Shown: in pieces, positions 23,041 to 34,688 of the stretch
Position numbering within the stretch: position 1 is the stretch's first letter
Layout: the number at the start of each line of letters is the position of its first letter
Origin: Hypomyces perniciosus
Lineage: Eukaryota; Ascomycota; Sordariomycetes; Hypocreales; Hypocreaceae
DNA: 64,000 nucleotides
Assembly (NCBI GenBank): GCA_008477525.1
Contig: SPDT01000001.1
Span: 4,030,001 to 4,094,000 of the forward strand
Direction: 5' to 3'
The notes under the pieces: model-generated
The model's database searches: none
Seen by the model: only the letters and a program-made list of their open reading frames with translations
What the model was told of the DNA's origin: nothing
Position numbers and translations under genes: made by a program

Positions 23041-23656
23041 ATGGATCAACAACCCTCCGAATCGAAGTACGAAACGATGCGGCAATTGACGTCCGAGGAA
23101 CCCATGGAAGATGTCGGTTTTATAGCGACACACAAACCCTTTAACGTAAAAGACTCTCTCGAATCGATTAAGAAGGGTTGCTTCAAACGTGAGGAGGAGG
23201 TACTTACGATCGTCGAGACCTTCAAAAAACGTTCGCCGAATGAAGAATGGCCTTACCTAGCATACTTCGTGGATTTGAGCGGCAACTTTAAGCGAGGCGC
23301 TGAGTCCATCTCTGAGCAAAAAGTCGAGACTGTGGTTCAGGTCTTTGAGAACAATCCCCATCTTCTGACAGCGGAGATGCTGCAGATGGAATTGATACTC
23401 GGCGACATCGCGTCAAGCTTGGAAAAAAGTACGTTTACCCCCCATAAGTCCCTCTCCTCAACCCGCGGCCGCTTTGAACAATACTTTGTCAATGATCATG
23501 CTGATTATTTTGAACTGTTTAGTCCAGCCAACCAACAAGAACGTGGAAGAGGCTATAAATATCCTCGCGGGACAAGCGATGAAATTCCACAGGCAGGGTC
23601 TTGAGCTGACGAAGATATGGGAGAGCCTAACTACTGGGTACCTCTTGATACCTTAA
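23041..23656 (+). CDS. Small hydrophilic orphan protein
   Basis: Exons 23041-23428 and 23523-23656 with a GTACGT...TTTAG intron give 173 residues. The product begins MDQQPSESKYETMRQL, is rich in E and K, and is predicted helical by eye (SLESIKKGCFKREEEVLTIVETFKK; NVEEAINILAGQAMKFHRQG). There is no signal peptide, membrane segment or motif that I recognise. The unspliced frame also stays open to 23604, but splicing yields a more regular helix-rich end. The stop codon lies only 3 bp before a hairpin-forming repeat. It may be a lineage-specific gene of the 18.6-23.7 kb accessory island. Intron choice is an inference. Confidence 0.5.
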
Positions 23657-24548
23657 TACCTTAGTACGGAGTACATACCTACTATTACCTATTACCTACT
23701 TCGTACTACTTCGTAGATAGGTACCTAGTATGTACTAAGGAATACGAAGTACTACTAAGGCAGTTAGTTCCTCCATTTACAGGCTTGATTGGTTCGAAAT
23801 TATGTCAGCAGCAATGGGGCTGATAAATTACTGTGACTGCACCCATTTTTTGCTTCTTCAGACTTTGTCTTCTTCGCAACCCTATGTGTGTTCCTATCAC
23901 TTATGGCTCCCGATTGCTTACGTCGATGAACGATGAAGATAGCGATCCGATAATCCGGGCCCGGTGACTTGACTAAAGGCCTTCATGATATCCGCAATCT
24001 CGATGCTACAGCTCAAAGATCTGAGAACCGTTGCGATTTGGCCTTGGAGAAACCAGTCGCCTCCACGCAACACCTAATCCCAAGTCAGGAAGCATCTTGT
24101 ACACTGCAGGAACTGGGCATAGAGTGCCAGATATTGCTACCTATCGATATATGTACGACGATCTCGGAATGGCTCAACTCTCCAGGTTTCCAATTAACAC
24201 CCGTTTATTCCATACTACTACTATGTACTACCATGCATGCATGCCCTGACAGCCTAGCTATTCGCTTTGGCAACTGAGAGGCGTTCCCCATACGTTCTCG
24301 GTAATTGGTCCATTGGGCAAAGAGCAACTTTTACGATTCCGATTAAGCCGGAGCGTCATTTGCCATCCTCTTGCTGAAAGGCGAAAGGTGAATAGTTGAA
24401 GCTTGACTTTGTGGATCGAACACTCCCCTTGCGTGATGCTGTACTTGAGCTGAATGGAGAGAAGAACGCGGAAAGACGCGAATCCTCTCGTTTCTTCTTC
24501 TGCCTTTGTTCTCGACCTTTTCGTAGCATTGCAGCCAACCAACCACAT
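23657..24548. other. Intergenic with hairpin repeat at its left end
   Basis: Apart from the inverted repeat at 23659-23740, nothing coding was recognised. The right part is the 3' side of ies6. Confidence 0.5.
23659..23740. repeat. Imperfect inverted repeat (hairpin) rich in TAC/GTA motifs
   Basis: CCTTAGTAC at 23659-23667 is matched by GTACTAAGG at 23732-23740, and the stretch between is made of TACCTA, TTACC, TTCGTA and TACGGAGTAC pieces that can also pair. It begins 3 bp after the preceding stop codon. It may be a mini inverted-repeat element or a 3' end structure. Confidence 0.6.
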
Positions 24549-25121
24549 TCACTTGAGCACCGTGTGCGCACCACGAGCCGCGAGGAATTGTTCTGCAGAG
24601 CTCTGCGGCAATGACCTGATTAATGTGAACACCTCCTTGTTATGATATCGTAACCGAGTCTTCGGATCCATGTATGGTGCTGGAAGGCCTGTAACATCGC
24701 AGTAGTGCTTGGCGTGTGCCAGCGATGGCGCCGACTCGATATTGGTGTACGTCGCGCTCGGTGCTGAGACGGCTCCGCCAGGCAGTTTCAGGGTCTTTTC
24801 TAGCACGAGCTTCGACAGGCTACGCGATGCCTGAGCAAGATTCGGTTGCTGGTTGCCATTGTTACTCGTCGCGGGCGTTGAGGTGCCACTGGTGGACAGG
24901 CCATCGTCGGCGGCTGGGGTTGCGTCGCCACTGACATCCTGAGGCGTGGCGAGAGCAGAGGCTTCTCTCTTGGATGCATCGCCCACAATGGCTTTGAGGT
25001 TCTTGTTTCGTCGCTGGTTCGGCTTCCAGTTCGGGTTGCGGAAGTTCTTGTGAATGGAATGGATATCGAGCTGTTCAATGAGTTGCTGGTGCGCGATCTG
25101 CGCTTCGGTTGGCGCGGCCAT
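24549..25121 (-). CDS. ies6: INO80 complex subunit Ies6 (YL1-C domain)
   Basis: Single exon of 190 residues. The N-terminal helix LIEQLDIHSIHKNFRNPNWK is followed by a Ser/Thr/Asn-rich linker (residues about 60-115) and a C-terminal YL1-C domain with KHYCDVTGLPAPYMDPKTRL, RYHNKEVFTLIRSLP and a final AEQFLAARGAHTVLK. The YL1-C domain makes Ies6 the partner of the actin-related protein Arp5 in the INO80 chromatin remodeller. The gene for Arp5 starts only 1.27 kb away. The start ATG at 25121 gives the usual fungal N-terminus; the dad4 start codon is 268 bp away in divergent orientation, so the two share a short promoter region. Confidence 0.93.
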   Translation of the reverse strand: MAAPTEAQIAHQQLIEQLDIHSIHKNFRNPNWKPNQRRNKNLKAIVGDASKREASALATPQDVSGDATPAADDGLSTSGTSTPATSNNGNQQPNLAQASRSLSKLVLEKTLKLPGGAVSAPSATYTNIESAPSLAHAKHYCDVTGLPAPYMDPKTRLRYHNKEVFTLIRSLPQSSAEQFLAARGAHTVLK

Positions 25122-25389
25122 TTCGTCAATAAAAGCGGGCAGTTGTCAAGGAAAGGGGAAATTCCATAAGATGAGACGAGTGATTTGCTGACAGTGGTTC
25201 TTTTCAAGCTTACAGGAACCGAAGAGGTCTCTGAACTTTGATGGGAAAGTTGGTTGACACGGATGAAGCTCAGCCTCGTCTCCTAGATGCTTAGTCATAC
25301 ATAACAAAGAAGCTTTGAGAACGACGCCACAGCACTCCATCTTGGAAAGATCTAGCATACGAGTCGAGTCAACAGTGTCATCTTCAACA

Positions 25390-25879
25390 ATGGTAAGTAA
25401 GCCTGCTGTGAATTATGCGTTCCTTGAATATTCTTTATTGAAGTTTTTTATTCAACTTACACCAAAATCAGGAAAGTCCACATGAGCATCAGCAGAATCT
25501 CCTGCTATCTCGTATCATCACGAACGTGGTACGCCTGCAGACCAATCGCCGATATTAAACCGCATGTCTAATTGATATAGGAAAAACTGAATGAAGCCGT
25601 CGTGGTGATGAACAAGAGTCTTCAGGTATAAAAGCATTCCCCGCTTTTCTCTTTTCCTTCTATTTTTGTAATTAGATCAGTCAGCCTGACGTGGGATTGG
25701 TAGGAAATCAACATCCAGAACATGAACGTGGAGCTTGTGGCTCAGATGTTCAAGAACTATCAATCCAACGTTCTGTTCCACCTGGAAGGTGAGTCGGGTC
25801 ACTATTGGTCACAAATTCTAGAGTTTTGGACGCTGATTTCTTCTTCGCAGCAACGGATAACCTGAAACCTCCGTCCTGA
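25390..25879 (+). CDS. dad4: DASH/Dam1 complex subunit Dad4
   Basis: Five tiny exons, 25390-25392, 25472-25528, 25581-25625, 25704-25788 and 25851-25879, give exactly 72 residues, as in yeast Dad4. The product reads [20 protein letters not shown], then [29 protein letters not shown] and a tail [16 protein letters not shown], matching the family pattern of N-terminal 'ENPHE..Q..LLSRII' and C-terminal 'LEAT..LKPP'. Dad4 is part of the ring that couples kinetochores to microtubules. The first coding exon consists of the ATG alone, so no single open frame reveals this gene. All introns are GT-AG, three of the four in phase 0, and the reading is uniquely consistent. Confidence 0.95.
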
Positions 25880-26385
25880 GCCGGATCTTAGTACAGTGAC
25901 CGAGTCGGGACGGGCTCGATGCTGGAACGGCTTTGGTAGATGGCCTCGCTACTAGGTAGAGAACACACGCGAGCATGTCATGAAGTAATGAACTAGTACA
26001 AGCGAATTAAATAGATTCATGGTGGATTCTACTTTTCCCGATAATGATCACAAATTAAAACAAACCGGAGATCTCTTCGGAAGAGAAGCCAAAACATGAT
26101 GCTGCATACTAGGAGTGACGCCCTTCTTAGTGGGCTGTAATAGTATCTAGGTAGTGCTAGCAATCGACCCACGGCCTGTCAGTCCCATCTCCCGTCATCA
26201 GCCTCGTAGCCTCGCATTATCCCATTGAACTCAAAGCAACCTCCAATACCCCAAGTGCCGCACCAATTGGCGGTCGCAAGCCTACTTGCTCTCCTGGCTC
26301 ACCCAGTTGCGGTTTGAATCTTTCCCCCCCAATATGATCTCTAATTCCTCTTTGTGAGACTCGTTCCGACCACGCGACACGAATC
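25880..26385. other. Intergenic, dad4 to arp5
   Basis: No gene seen. Contains the dad4 3' end and the arp5 promoter. Confidence 0.5.
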
Positions 26386-28858
26386 ATGGCGCCCTCCGCG
26401 ATCGACAACCAGGTGCCCGCGCGGCCTCGAGAGAAGACGTACCCGCCAGCGAGGATCTTCCCCGTCAAAGAGACACGGTTTGAGAAGTACATCGAACCTC
26501 AGAGCGACGGTCGCAAACGAGCGCGGGAGCAGCCTGATCGCGCTGCCATCATCATTGATAATGGTCAGCTCTTCCGCGCGCGCCACCTGGGACGGGAAGA
26601 TAGGTTGAGCGAGGCTGACGAGTGGAACTACAGGATCCTCCTCTGTTCGAGCAGGATGGTCATTTGAGTCCGCGCCGCGTCTTAACATCCCGCCCATAAT
26701 GGCAAAGTATCGTGATCGAAAACTCGGCAAGACCTTCTCCTTTGCGGGCTCAGACTGCTACGCCGATACAACCGCGCGAGGCCATATTCGGAACGCATTC
26801 GAGGCTGGAACGGGCATTGTTAGCAACTGGGACGTCACGGAACATGTCCTGGACTACATCTTCCTCAAGCTCGGCATGAACCAGGCAAACGGGTCCATCG
26901 ACGTGCCGATCGTGATGACAGAAGCCGTCGCAAACTTGCCTTACTCAAGAAAATGCAGGCCGTCCAATACACCCCCGATGAATGCCAGCTGCAGGCTAAC
27001 CTTTGGCGTTTAGCAATGACTGAAATCATTTTTGAGTGTTACGGCGCACCCTCCCTAGCGTACGGTATCGATTCTCTATTCTCCTACAGGCACAACAAAG
27101 GGAAGACGGGGCTAGTCGTATCCTCCTCCCACACCTCCACACATATAATACCAGTCTATAATTCGAAGGCCATGCTTGCTCAGGCAACAAGATTGAATTG
27201 GGGCGGCTACCATAACGCTGAGTACCTCCTCAAGCTCATCCGGTTGAAATATCCATCCTTTACCGGCAAACTCAACTCTTCGCAAGCGGAGCACATGGTC
27301 CAGGACCATGGCTATGTATCCAAGGATTACGACGATGAGCTCCGATGCTACCTCGACTGGACTGGCCTCGAGGATCGAGACATCGTCATACAGTACCCCT
27401 ACACCGAAGAGGTGCTTGTTCAGAAGAGTGAGGAGGAGCTGGCTCGTATCGCGGAACGGAAGAAAGAGAGCGGGCGACGATTACAGGAACAGGCTGCCAA
27501 AATGCGACTAGACAAGCTCATTAAGAAGGAGCAAGATCTGGAGTACTACAAAAACCTCCAAAACCGCTTGGTCGACGAGACCAAGAAGGAGACTCGGCGC
27601 CTGCTCGACAGCCACGAAGTCAAGGATGAGGCACAACTGGAAAAGATCATTAAGGAACTAGAGAAGTCGATCAAGAAGGCTCGCACCAAGGATGTTGGCG
27701 GCGATCCCGAGGAAGAACAGGAACAGCCAAACTTTGATCTTCTGGACATCCCCGATGACCAGCTCGATGAGGCTCAGCTGAAACAGAAGCGTCAACAGCG
27801 GCTTCTCAAGTCTAATCATGACGCCCGTGCCCGTGCCAAAGCTGAGAAAGAGGCCGAGAAGGCTCGTATTGCGGAGGAGGAGCGGTTGGACCAGGAGCGC
27901 CGGGAGAACGACCTCGAGGGTTGGCTGGAAAAGAAGCGCCTGACACTACAGGAGACGCTGCAGAAGATCAAAGAGCGCGACCGGCTGAAGCAAGATCTGG
28001 GCAACCGCAAATCGCTGGCCTCGCAGATTCGCATGAAGAGCATCGCCAACCTAGCCTCTGATAACCCAACTAAAAAAAGGCGACGCGGAGGAGACGATGA
28101 CAATTTCGGCGCCAATGATGATGACTGGGGTGTATATCGCCAGATTGCCGTGGGAGAGAATAGTGACGAGGAGCAGGAAGAGGAGGACCTCGCAGCGGGT
28201 TTGAAGGTGCTGGAGCATGACCTGCTGAAATACGACCCCAATTTCACCTACGAAAACACCCAGGAGGCACTGACAGACTGGTCCAAGTCCCTCCTTCATG
28301 CCTTTGCTCGCGGGCCCCGACCCTTTGAGCCGTCTTCCCAGGCGGAGCTGCACCAGATTCACCTCAATGTTGAGCGTATCCGAGTTCCGGAGGTCGTCTT
28401 TCGTCCGTCTATCGCCGGCGTTGATCAGGCCGGCATCGTCGAGATTGCAGGTGACGTGCTGATGCAGAGGCTTGCTGGTTTGCAGCCCGGCCGCGATGAC
28501 TTCCTACGCGATATCTTCCTCACGGGTGGCAACACCTTGTTCCGCAACTTTGACGACCGTGTGCGCGACGGTCTGAGAGCGCTGCTACCCGCGGAGGCGC
28601 AGCTTGTAGTGCGCCGCGCAGAGGATGCGGTGTTGGATGCATGGAAGGGTGCTGCTGGATGGGTTGGGTCATCGGGGTGGAAGGCGGCGACCATCTCGAG
28701 GGAGGAGTATCAGGAAAAGGGATCAGAGTATATCAAGGTATGTTCGCTCTTCATCCTCCCCTTCGGTCGTCTTGCTCGGCCAAGCCGTCTTGTCTAGACA
28801 TACGTTGCTAACCCGCCATTTCTTGCAGGAACACGACATGGGTAACTCGTACGCGTGA
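26386..28858 (+). CDS. arp5: Actin-related protein Arp5 (INO80 complex)
   Basis: Exons 26386-26563, 26634-26954, 27014-28737 and 28829-28858 give 750 residues. The start RIFPVKETRFEKYIEP and IIIDNG, the actin-fold stretch SSVRAGWSFESAPRLN, NWDVTEHVLDYIF, GIDSLFSYRHN, the large charged coiled-coil insertion (about residues 300-490), FLTGGNTLFRNF and the tail EYIKEHDMGNSYA identify Arp5. With Ies6 it forms the Arp5-Ies6 module of INO80. Intron 2 (26955-27013, 59 nt) must be removed to join PYSRK to MTEIIFECYG; it has a CTAAC branch site and TTTAG acceptor but begins GC, so it is a probable GC-AG intron. Retaining it shifts the frame. Intron 1 has a weak GTCAGC donor. Confidence 0.92.
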
Positions 28859-29624
28859 AATTGTTCAGGCTGGGAGGAGTCAAAAGGTGACTGATCTTAC
28901 TTATTACAAATTGGACGGGGCAGTTTTCTTTTCGAAGATCATGCGTGCTCAGCATAGAAGACATTCTCCTGACCTCCTCGATTGGCGTAGGGTTAAAGCA
29001 ATTAATGTCACAGTTACACCTCCAAGTTGTCTATACAATTGTAGTAGAACGTATAGCCTTTTCGGTCTCAATTTTCACACACAAGAGAAGACACCCTAGA
29101 TCTTGCTCTTTGCTCGCCACACTGCGTTGTCCGGTTGATTGCTAAACGTCCTCGATGTAATTAGCTCCTAGGACGCATACGAGTGCACGTATAAGATGTA
29201 TCGAAGGAAGGGGTAGATATTACTACCTTGCGAAATTTACATCTCCGCAACTCACACTAACTCAGATACTAATGCTGGTAGAGTAATGCTATTGAAACAC
29301 AGAAAAATTGCTAATAGCACAGATATATAGCCTGTGCGTAACCCCGAAAACCCATCTTCCTAGCTTTCATTTCCTTTATTTTCAACAATAACAACGCGAA
29401 TTCCACATCACAGGTACGAAGTACAGCTACAGTATTCATCACAGCATTTATCACAGCCGTTATGGCGAGGGCGATCCCGAGTATATAGCCCGCTCCCTCA
29501 CAATCGGAGATTGAGAGCTCTATTGGCTCGCAGCACACGGCACAGGGCGGGCTCTAGAACGTCTACTCAATGTTCTAGGGGGGCGGGAAATACATATAGA
29601 GCAAATAGAGAGGAGGTAAAAATA

Positions 29625-29668
<44 letters not shown>

Positions 29669-32375
29669 CAAAAAAAACTTTAATGTTATTTGATGCAATT
29701 GCAGTGTATAAGTGCTAGGCTGAGGATGTATGGTGCATGGTGCATGGGCCATATATGTGCCAGTAGTAATTTTCAATAATACGAGTATTACTCCGCGCCC
29801 TTCTATATACATACACTCTACCCCCTGTATTATTAACTAGCGTGTACTTGCAGTGGGGACATGGCAGGGATTATTAACCAATAAGAAATAATGGTGTGAT
29901 TCTAACAGGGATAAAGACAACTTTACTAATATATAGAAAGTAATAGCAAGTATAGTATTAAATAAAGTACTAGAAAGTCACTTTAATAGTGTATGTAACC
30001 ACCTGATATAGCCTTAACAACAGTAAATCTTTCAGCACTAAATACACTAACTTCATCAAATAGTTATATAGCATTATATAAGGCAATTCCAATGAAGCAC
30101 TCTGAATAGTATATAGCTATCTATCTGTTTATTTAGGTAAACAAATATATACTTGTGTCACGTGATATGGAGGGGCAGCTGGTTGCTAACTGTTAAAGAG
30201 GTACGTACCGCTACAATAAGTGGGTCCAGGTAGTCAAGTGTGGATCATTCAGGGTATAGGGAGTACTAGTCTGTAGTAACTACTACTACGGAGTACGAGT
30301 ACGAGTAATATATCCAATCATCTGCTCTACGCTGAACTAAACTCAGTGCCATCTTTATTCTAATCCCTCGGAATATTAGCCAAAACTGCCACCCCTGAAG
30401 TACCCCATGTCTTGTGAGATAATTCTGCCGTGCTGACAGTTGAGCCGCCCGGGCCGAGTACGAGTACTACTTACTGCATGGTGATGTTAGGCTATTACTA
30501 CTAGACTAACATGGATATAGGCCCACTGCTCAATATAAGGGTTTTCTTCCAACAGCGTTTACGGAGTACGAATAGTAGGTAATAGCACAACTCACGGATA
30601 TATCCAGTGTCCACCCCGTAGATAGTAGAAGTTTCCGAGCGAGGTTTGCGAATCGATGGCAATACGGGCATTTCTCGTGTTCGAAACGTTCTGTCATAAA
30701 TGATCGGTAATTTTTAGATTCTAATACGCGTCTCGTAACTTACAGCCCTACTCGGTGGATTAACGAAGCCGTCCAACTGAACTCCATTAGTAAGATGACG
30801 AATAGTAATCAACTTTTGACCCCTTATGAATACCTACATAGCTATAGGGATTTAACTTGAATACGATCCACAGGTACAAGTAAGCTATTTACGATGCTAC
30901 GCTAACAATGCCCGTTCATAATCAGAATACCAATACTAGTCATAATACCACTACTACTATACGTCGTGGGGCAGAAGTTGAACAAAGGTCATACTACTAC
31001 TACAACATCGGTGAACAAGGTCCCCAGCCAATATGCCGTCGGCATAGTAATGAAACGGTCGTACGGAGCATAGCATATTCGGGACTGGTGTTTATCCAAA
31101 CGAGACCATCTCCATCTTTCTTAATTAAAATCAAACAGTCTGTCTACAGGTGCTTACAAATTGTCCGGACAGCTGTCTATTAATCACAGATCAACAGTAT
31201 GAGGGCTCATAGGTGGATTGGAAATGATTGAATTCGACACTCTTGCTGATCCCAAGTTGGGTGGGAAAAGCTACTGCTTAAATACACAGAACCTGCTAAC
31301 TATCCGGGCCCTTGAACTAGGTAATGCAGTCATTGTAATATCGTTATTGACTTTTCAATTTTCAATTTCATTATTTATAAATGTTCTCATTTAATTTATT
31401 TAAAACCCCATTTTTGATACTTGAAAAATATAACGGGAATATAAAAATAATATAATTACTATAAAAGATATTATACTCTATAGCTTAATTTATATAAAAA
31501 AGATACCTTATATTAAGGCCGCTTAACTTTTGCAAGAAATCTAGCTTTTGACGCGCGCAAGCTCGTATACCTACTTCTAACATTAGGAATGAAGGATTGT
31601 TTATTGGAATGAGGGAATGTGTTATAATGTGGAATTATGCGTTACTGAGGTTGATACCGTTACACGGTCAGATTACGCGGCCAGCGCGGTAGAATCAATA
31701 AAGCGTTATGGGGTGTTGTAAGCATCCCCGTAGCTAGTGAGCTTGCTGTGTTGCCAAGTCTCTGACCTTCAACCTTGTCTGCACGACTGATATACTATTA
31801 GCATTCATTATCACTTCTTCCTTGGGTTCGTGGATAGCTGGGTCGGTTTCTGATATAGAGATGGTGATTTGATATACTACTACCTACCATATCTGTCTAC
31901 TGGGGGTTTGTAAGCGCCGAAGGTCAATGTGGGTCAAGTAGAAATGTCCGGCTACAAGGCACCTTTCTACCTTCATCGGGCGCTTACTAGACATACGAAG
32001 CTCTCCCAGGGACCCTAAGGAATGGACGGCCCCATTTAGATCGAAAGCCTTGTCTAGGGCTACGCATTGGAATCACATCCCTACAGTATCATGGTTTGGA
32101 CACTACCAACACACATCGCCAGGGTCACCTAGTCTACCACGCCTCATCAGCATCGAACGATAGTATCCTGAATGGTTTGGGGGTAATATGGGACTGTGCA
32201 TTATACATTCACCAAGTAAGATGATACGGATACCGATTGACGGGAACTGGGAACGGCACACACCAATTAACCGGCATCATCGTCTTTGACTCCTCACAGG
32301 ACTGCTATATAAGATGCTGACGACTCTCCATCCACCCCTCATCACTTCATTACCACTCACTCATCATTCTTCATC
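28859..32375. other. Gene-poor AT-rich stretch, 3.5 kb
   Basis: No gene recognised. It contains an AAT microsatellite (29625-29663), AT-rich blocks at about 29870-30150 and 31330-31510, and several TACGGAGTA / TACTCCGTA and ACTACTAC pieces (30260-30310, 30455-30575). The last 200 bp are the terpene synthase promoter, with TATATAAG near 32307 as a possible TATA box. The base composition and stop-dense frames resemble old, degraded repeats, but no transposase could be identified. Confidence 0.55.
29625..29663. repeat. (AAT)13 microsatellite
   Basis: Thirteen perfect AAT units, counted directly, flanked by A-rich sequence. A plus-strand frame reads it as a run of asparagines, but nothing around it supports a gene. 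Confidence 0.95.
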
Positions 32376-34020
32376 ATGTCGCACCTTGTAGGAAATCCTC
32401 GAGAGGAAATCGTTGAGCAACTCAGGGGCCAAACCGTAGTGCTCCCTGATCTCGAACGAATTCATGATCGCTGGTTGAACAAGCTTCACCCCCAATTCAA
32501 AGACTTGGAGAAAGATGTCGAGGACAAAATTCTTCTGTGAGTTACTTATGCCGTTTTGTTCACTTTCTTTCCCATGCCATGATGCGTTTTCTCACATATG
32601 TCCTCTTTTGTAGATTTTATCCGCCAGGGAAACTTCGCCGAAGAATGACGGCTGTATCACCCGGGATCTTCGGTGCTCTATGGTTTCCAGATGTAACATT
32701 TGACAAGTTACGCCTTGGCACGTACGCAGGCATGTGGGTAAGTTTTTAGTTTCTACATACTCGGCTACGCCGGACTTCTAGTCGTTGTTGTAGTCTTGCT
32801 AATTAATGGCTTCGCATTAGTTATTTGCTTGGGATGATGGTGGGTTATCCTATCTACGCCTTAGAACTATGGCTAACCTATTGCGATCAAGAGGCCGAGA
32901 TGAACATCACGGGTCATAATGGCTTCATGCAGGGCGATAGCTATGCTGAAATGACCAAGGAGTTTGTATACCAATGCGTCATGATGGACAAGCCTTGTCT
33001 AGACAACCTCCCAGGGTGCAACATACCCGCAATCTCAACGTTTGAATACGTTTCAAGGACCGTGTGTCCAACTTACACACAGCGTAAGCAAGACCCCATT
33101 TTCAGGACTTTATAGAATTGACATTTTAATCGCCTTTAATCTCTCTATACAGAGCAGAAACAGCGTCTCTTGGATGAGATCAACTACTACATCGATAATT
33201 GTGTTCTCGAGCAACAAGTACAATACAGCGATACCCTTCCCACGGTTGAGCAATACATCCAGCGCCGATTAGGCTCATCTGCGGCCGGGGTTTTATTCTC
33301 TCTGATAGAGTATGTACAGTTCACATTGCTCCTAGCTGCCACTGTTCTTGAAGCTAACACGTGAAAGGTTCTGTTGGGATATGGAGATGCCACTCTCCAT
33401 TATGCAACGTGAAGAAATGCGCCGAGCGTGGGAATTGGCAAACTTGGTCATTTCTCTGTGAGTTTTTTTCTTTAAAAAAGTAGCCCTTACGCAGAAAATT
33501 TTGGCAAGTAAAATAACCATAATCTCTCAAATTACAGGACCAACGACGTTATATCTCTTTAAGAAGGAAGTTGTACGTAAACCGCTGAACCCCCCCCCCC
33601 CCGCGTTTGAACTTGCTGCTAAGCGTTTATTTGGCTAGATTTCTGGACATATCGATACCCTTGTTCCTCTTCTTTATGTGCGGCATGGCGATTTGCAAAC
33701 CGCTCTTAACGTGGCCGCAGATATGATCACATCCTACGCTGACGAGTTCGATTTGCAATCTCAGCGGCTACTCGAAAGCTGCTCCAATGACTGGGATACC
33801 TACGACAAGGTGAAGAGGTTTCTCCATGCATATCAAGCAGCCATCAATAGTAATCTGCGCTGGGCGTAAGTTCTTCTCCTTCGCATTATAGCTCATGTTC
33901 TATGGGTGGTTCCCTTGCCTCCTGGGTCTTAGCTAATACCGACTTAGTCTCAATGCGCCCCGATATAAGCTCCCAACCAATACTCTGCGAGGAGGACTCC
34001 AAGTGGTTCTAGACGAATAA
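32376..34020 (+). pseudogene. Class I terpene synthase gene with a frameshift in the NSE motif
   Basis: Nine exons: 32376-32536, 32614-32737, 32821-32839, 32892-33083, 33153-33309, 33368-33457, 33538-33572, 33639-33865, 33948-34020. An intact version would be about 358 residues, normal for a fungal sesquiterpene-type cyclase. Exon 3/4 encodes FAWDDEAE, the first Mg-binding DDxxE motif (residues 100-104). Exon 7 begins the second motif with TNDVIS (N250, S254) but one extra base near 33555-33560 brings TAA into frame at codon 256, before the expected glutamate; the other frame reads KKEV. Downstream exons keep an open frame (SGHIDTLVPLL, NLRWA, APRYKLP), so the damage looks recent. The truncated 255-residue product lacks helices H to J and should be inactive. 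No accompanying P450 or other tailoring gene is visible. Confidence 0.85.
33590..33602. repeat. C13 homopolymer in an intron of the terpene synthase gene
   Basis: Thirteen consecutive C, counted directly, inside the intron 33573-33638. It lies about 30 bp after the frameshift but cannot cause it. Confidence 0.9.
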
Positions 34021-34688
34021 GGGTACCCTGTTTCCCGTTAACCCCTTGTCAAAATAGCATTCAAATTGGTCCGTGCCGATCGAGACGTAATTGGTCGAGT
34101 TTACGCTCGAATGTTGAATACCCAATAGTACTTAGTATATAGAATTGCTTTCTGATATGTCGAGGGATTATCAACCATGGCTGCGTTAATTGGTCCTGAA
34201 GCAAAATACGATGATAAGAAATCCCCGGGGCCCTTTGTCAACTTACATGGAGCGTGCGTAACCTTTGAACTCATCCTGTCATAACTCAGATGCTTACTAA
34301 ATCGTGATAAAAAAAAACGAAACCAACGAAAGCCCACCAATAGCAGTGGTTTCTAATGGCCCGGCAGCCCCATTACCAACTTAATAAGAATACGACTACG
34401 ACTCTGACATCAAGCTCAGGCACAACCTCACAGCGACTCGATTACTATTCAGACGGGAAATGGTCTGGAACTTAAGATGGAAGCACGGTCAACATGATAT
34501 ATCAAACGGCACAGCTGGCATAGTTGCCCCGTTGCAACAGTAAGGACAGAACAAATAGCAATAGTGCTGGTAACATACAGAAACCCTCCCGGAACGCCCA
34601 CCATCATCCCGACTTTGTCTTGTGTAATCGCATATAATAATAGAGCCTAACGCCTTTGTAAATATGGAGCAGCCGAGACCAAGGCCGC
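34021..34688. other. Intergenic, terpene synthase to kapC
   Basis: No gene recognised; 3' sides of two convergent genes. Confidence 0.5.

Noticed and set aside
29511..29693. Plus-strand frame with a poly-asparagine run
   Set aside because: Created by the AAT microsatellite; no support on either side.
28859..34020. Terpene biosynthetic gene cluster
   Set aside because: Only the terpene synthase gene is present; no P450, transferase, prenyltransferase or transporter is seen beside it.
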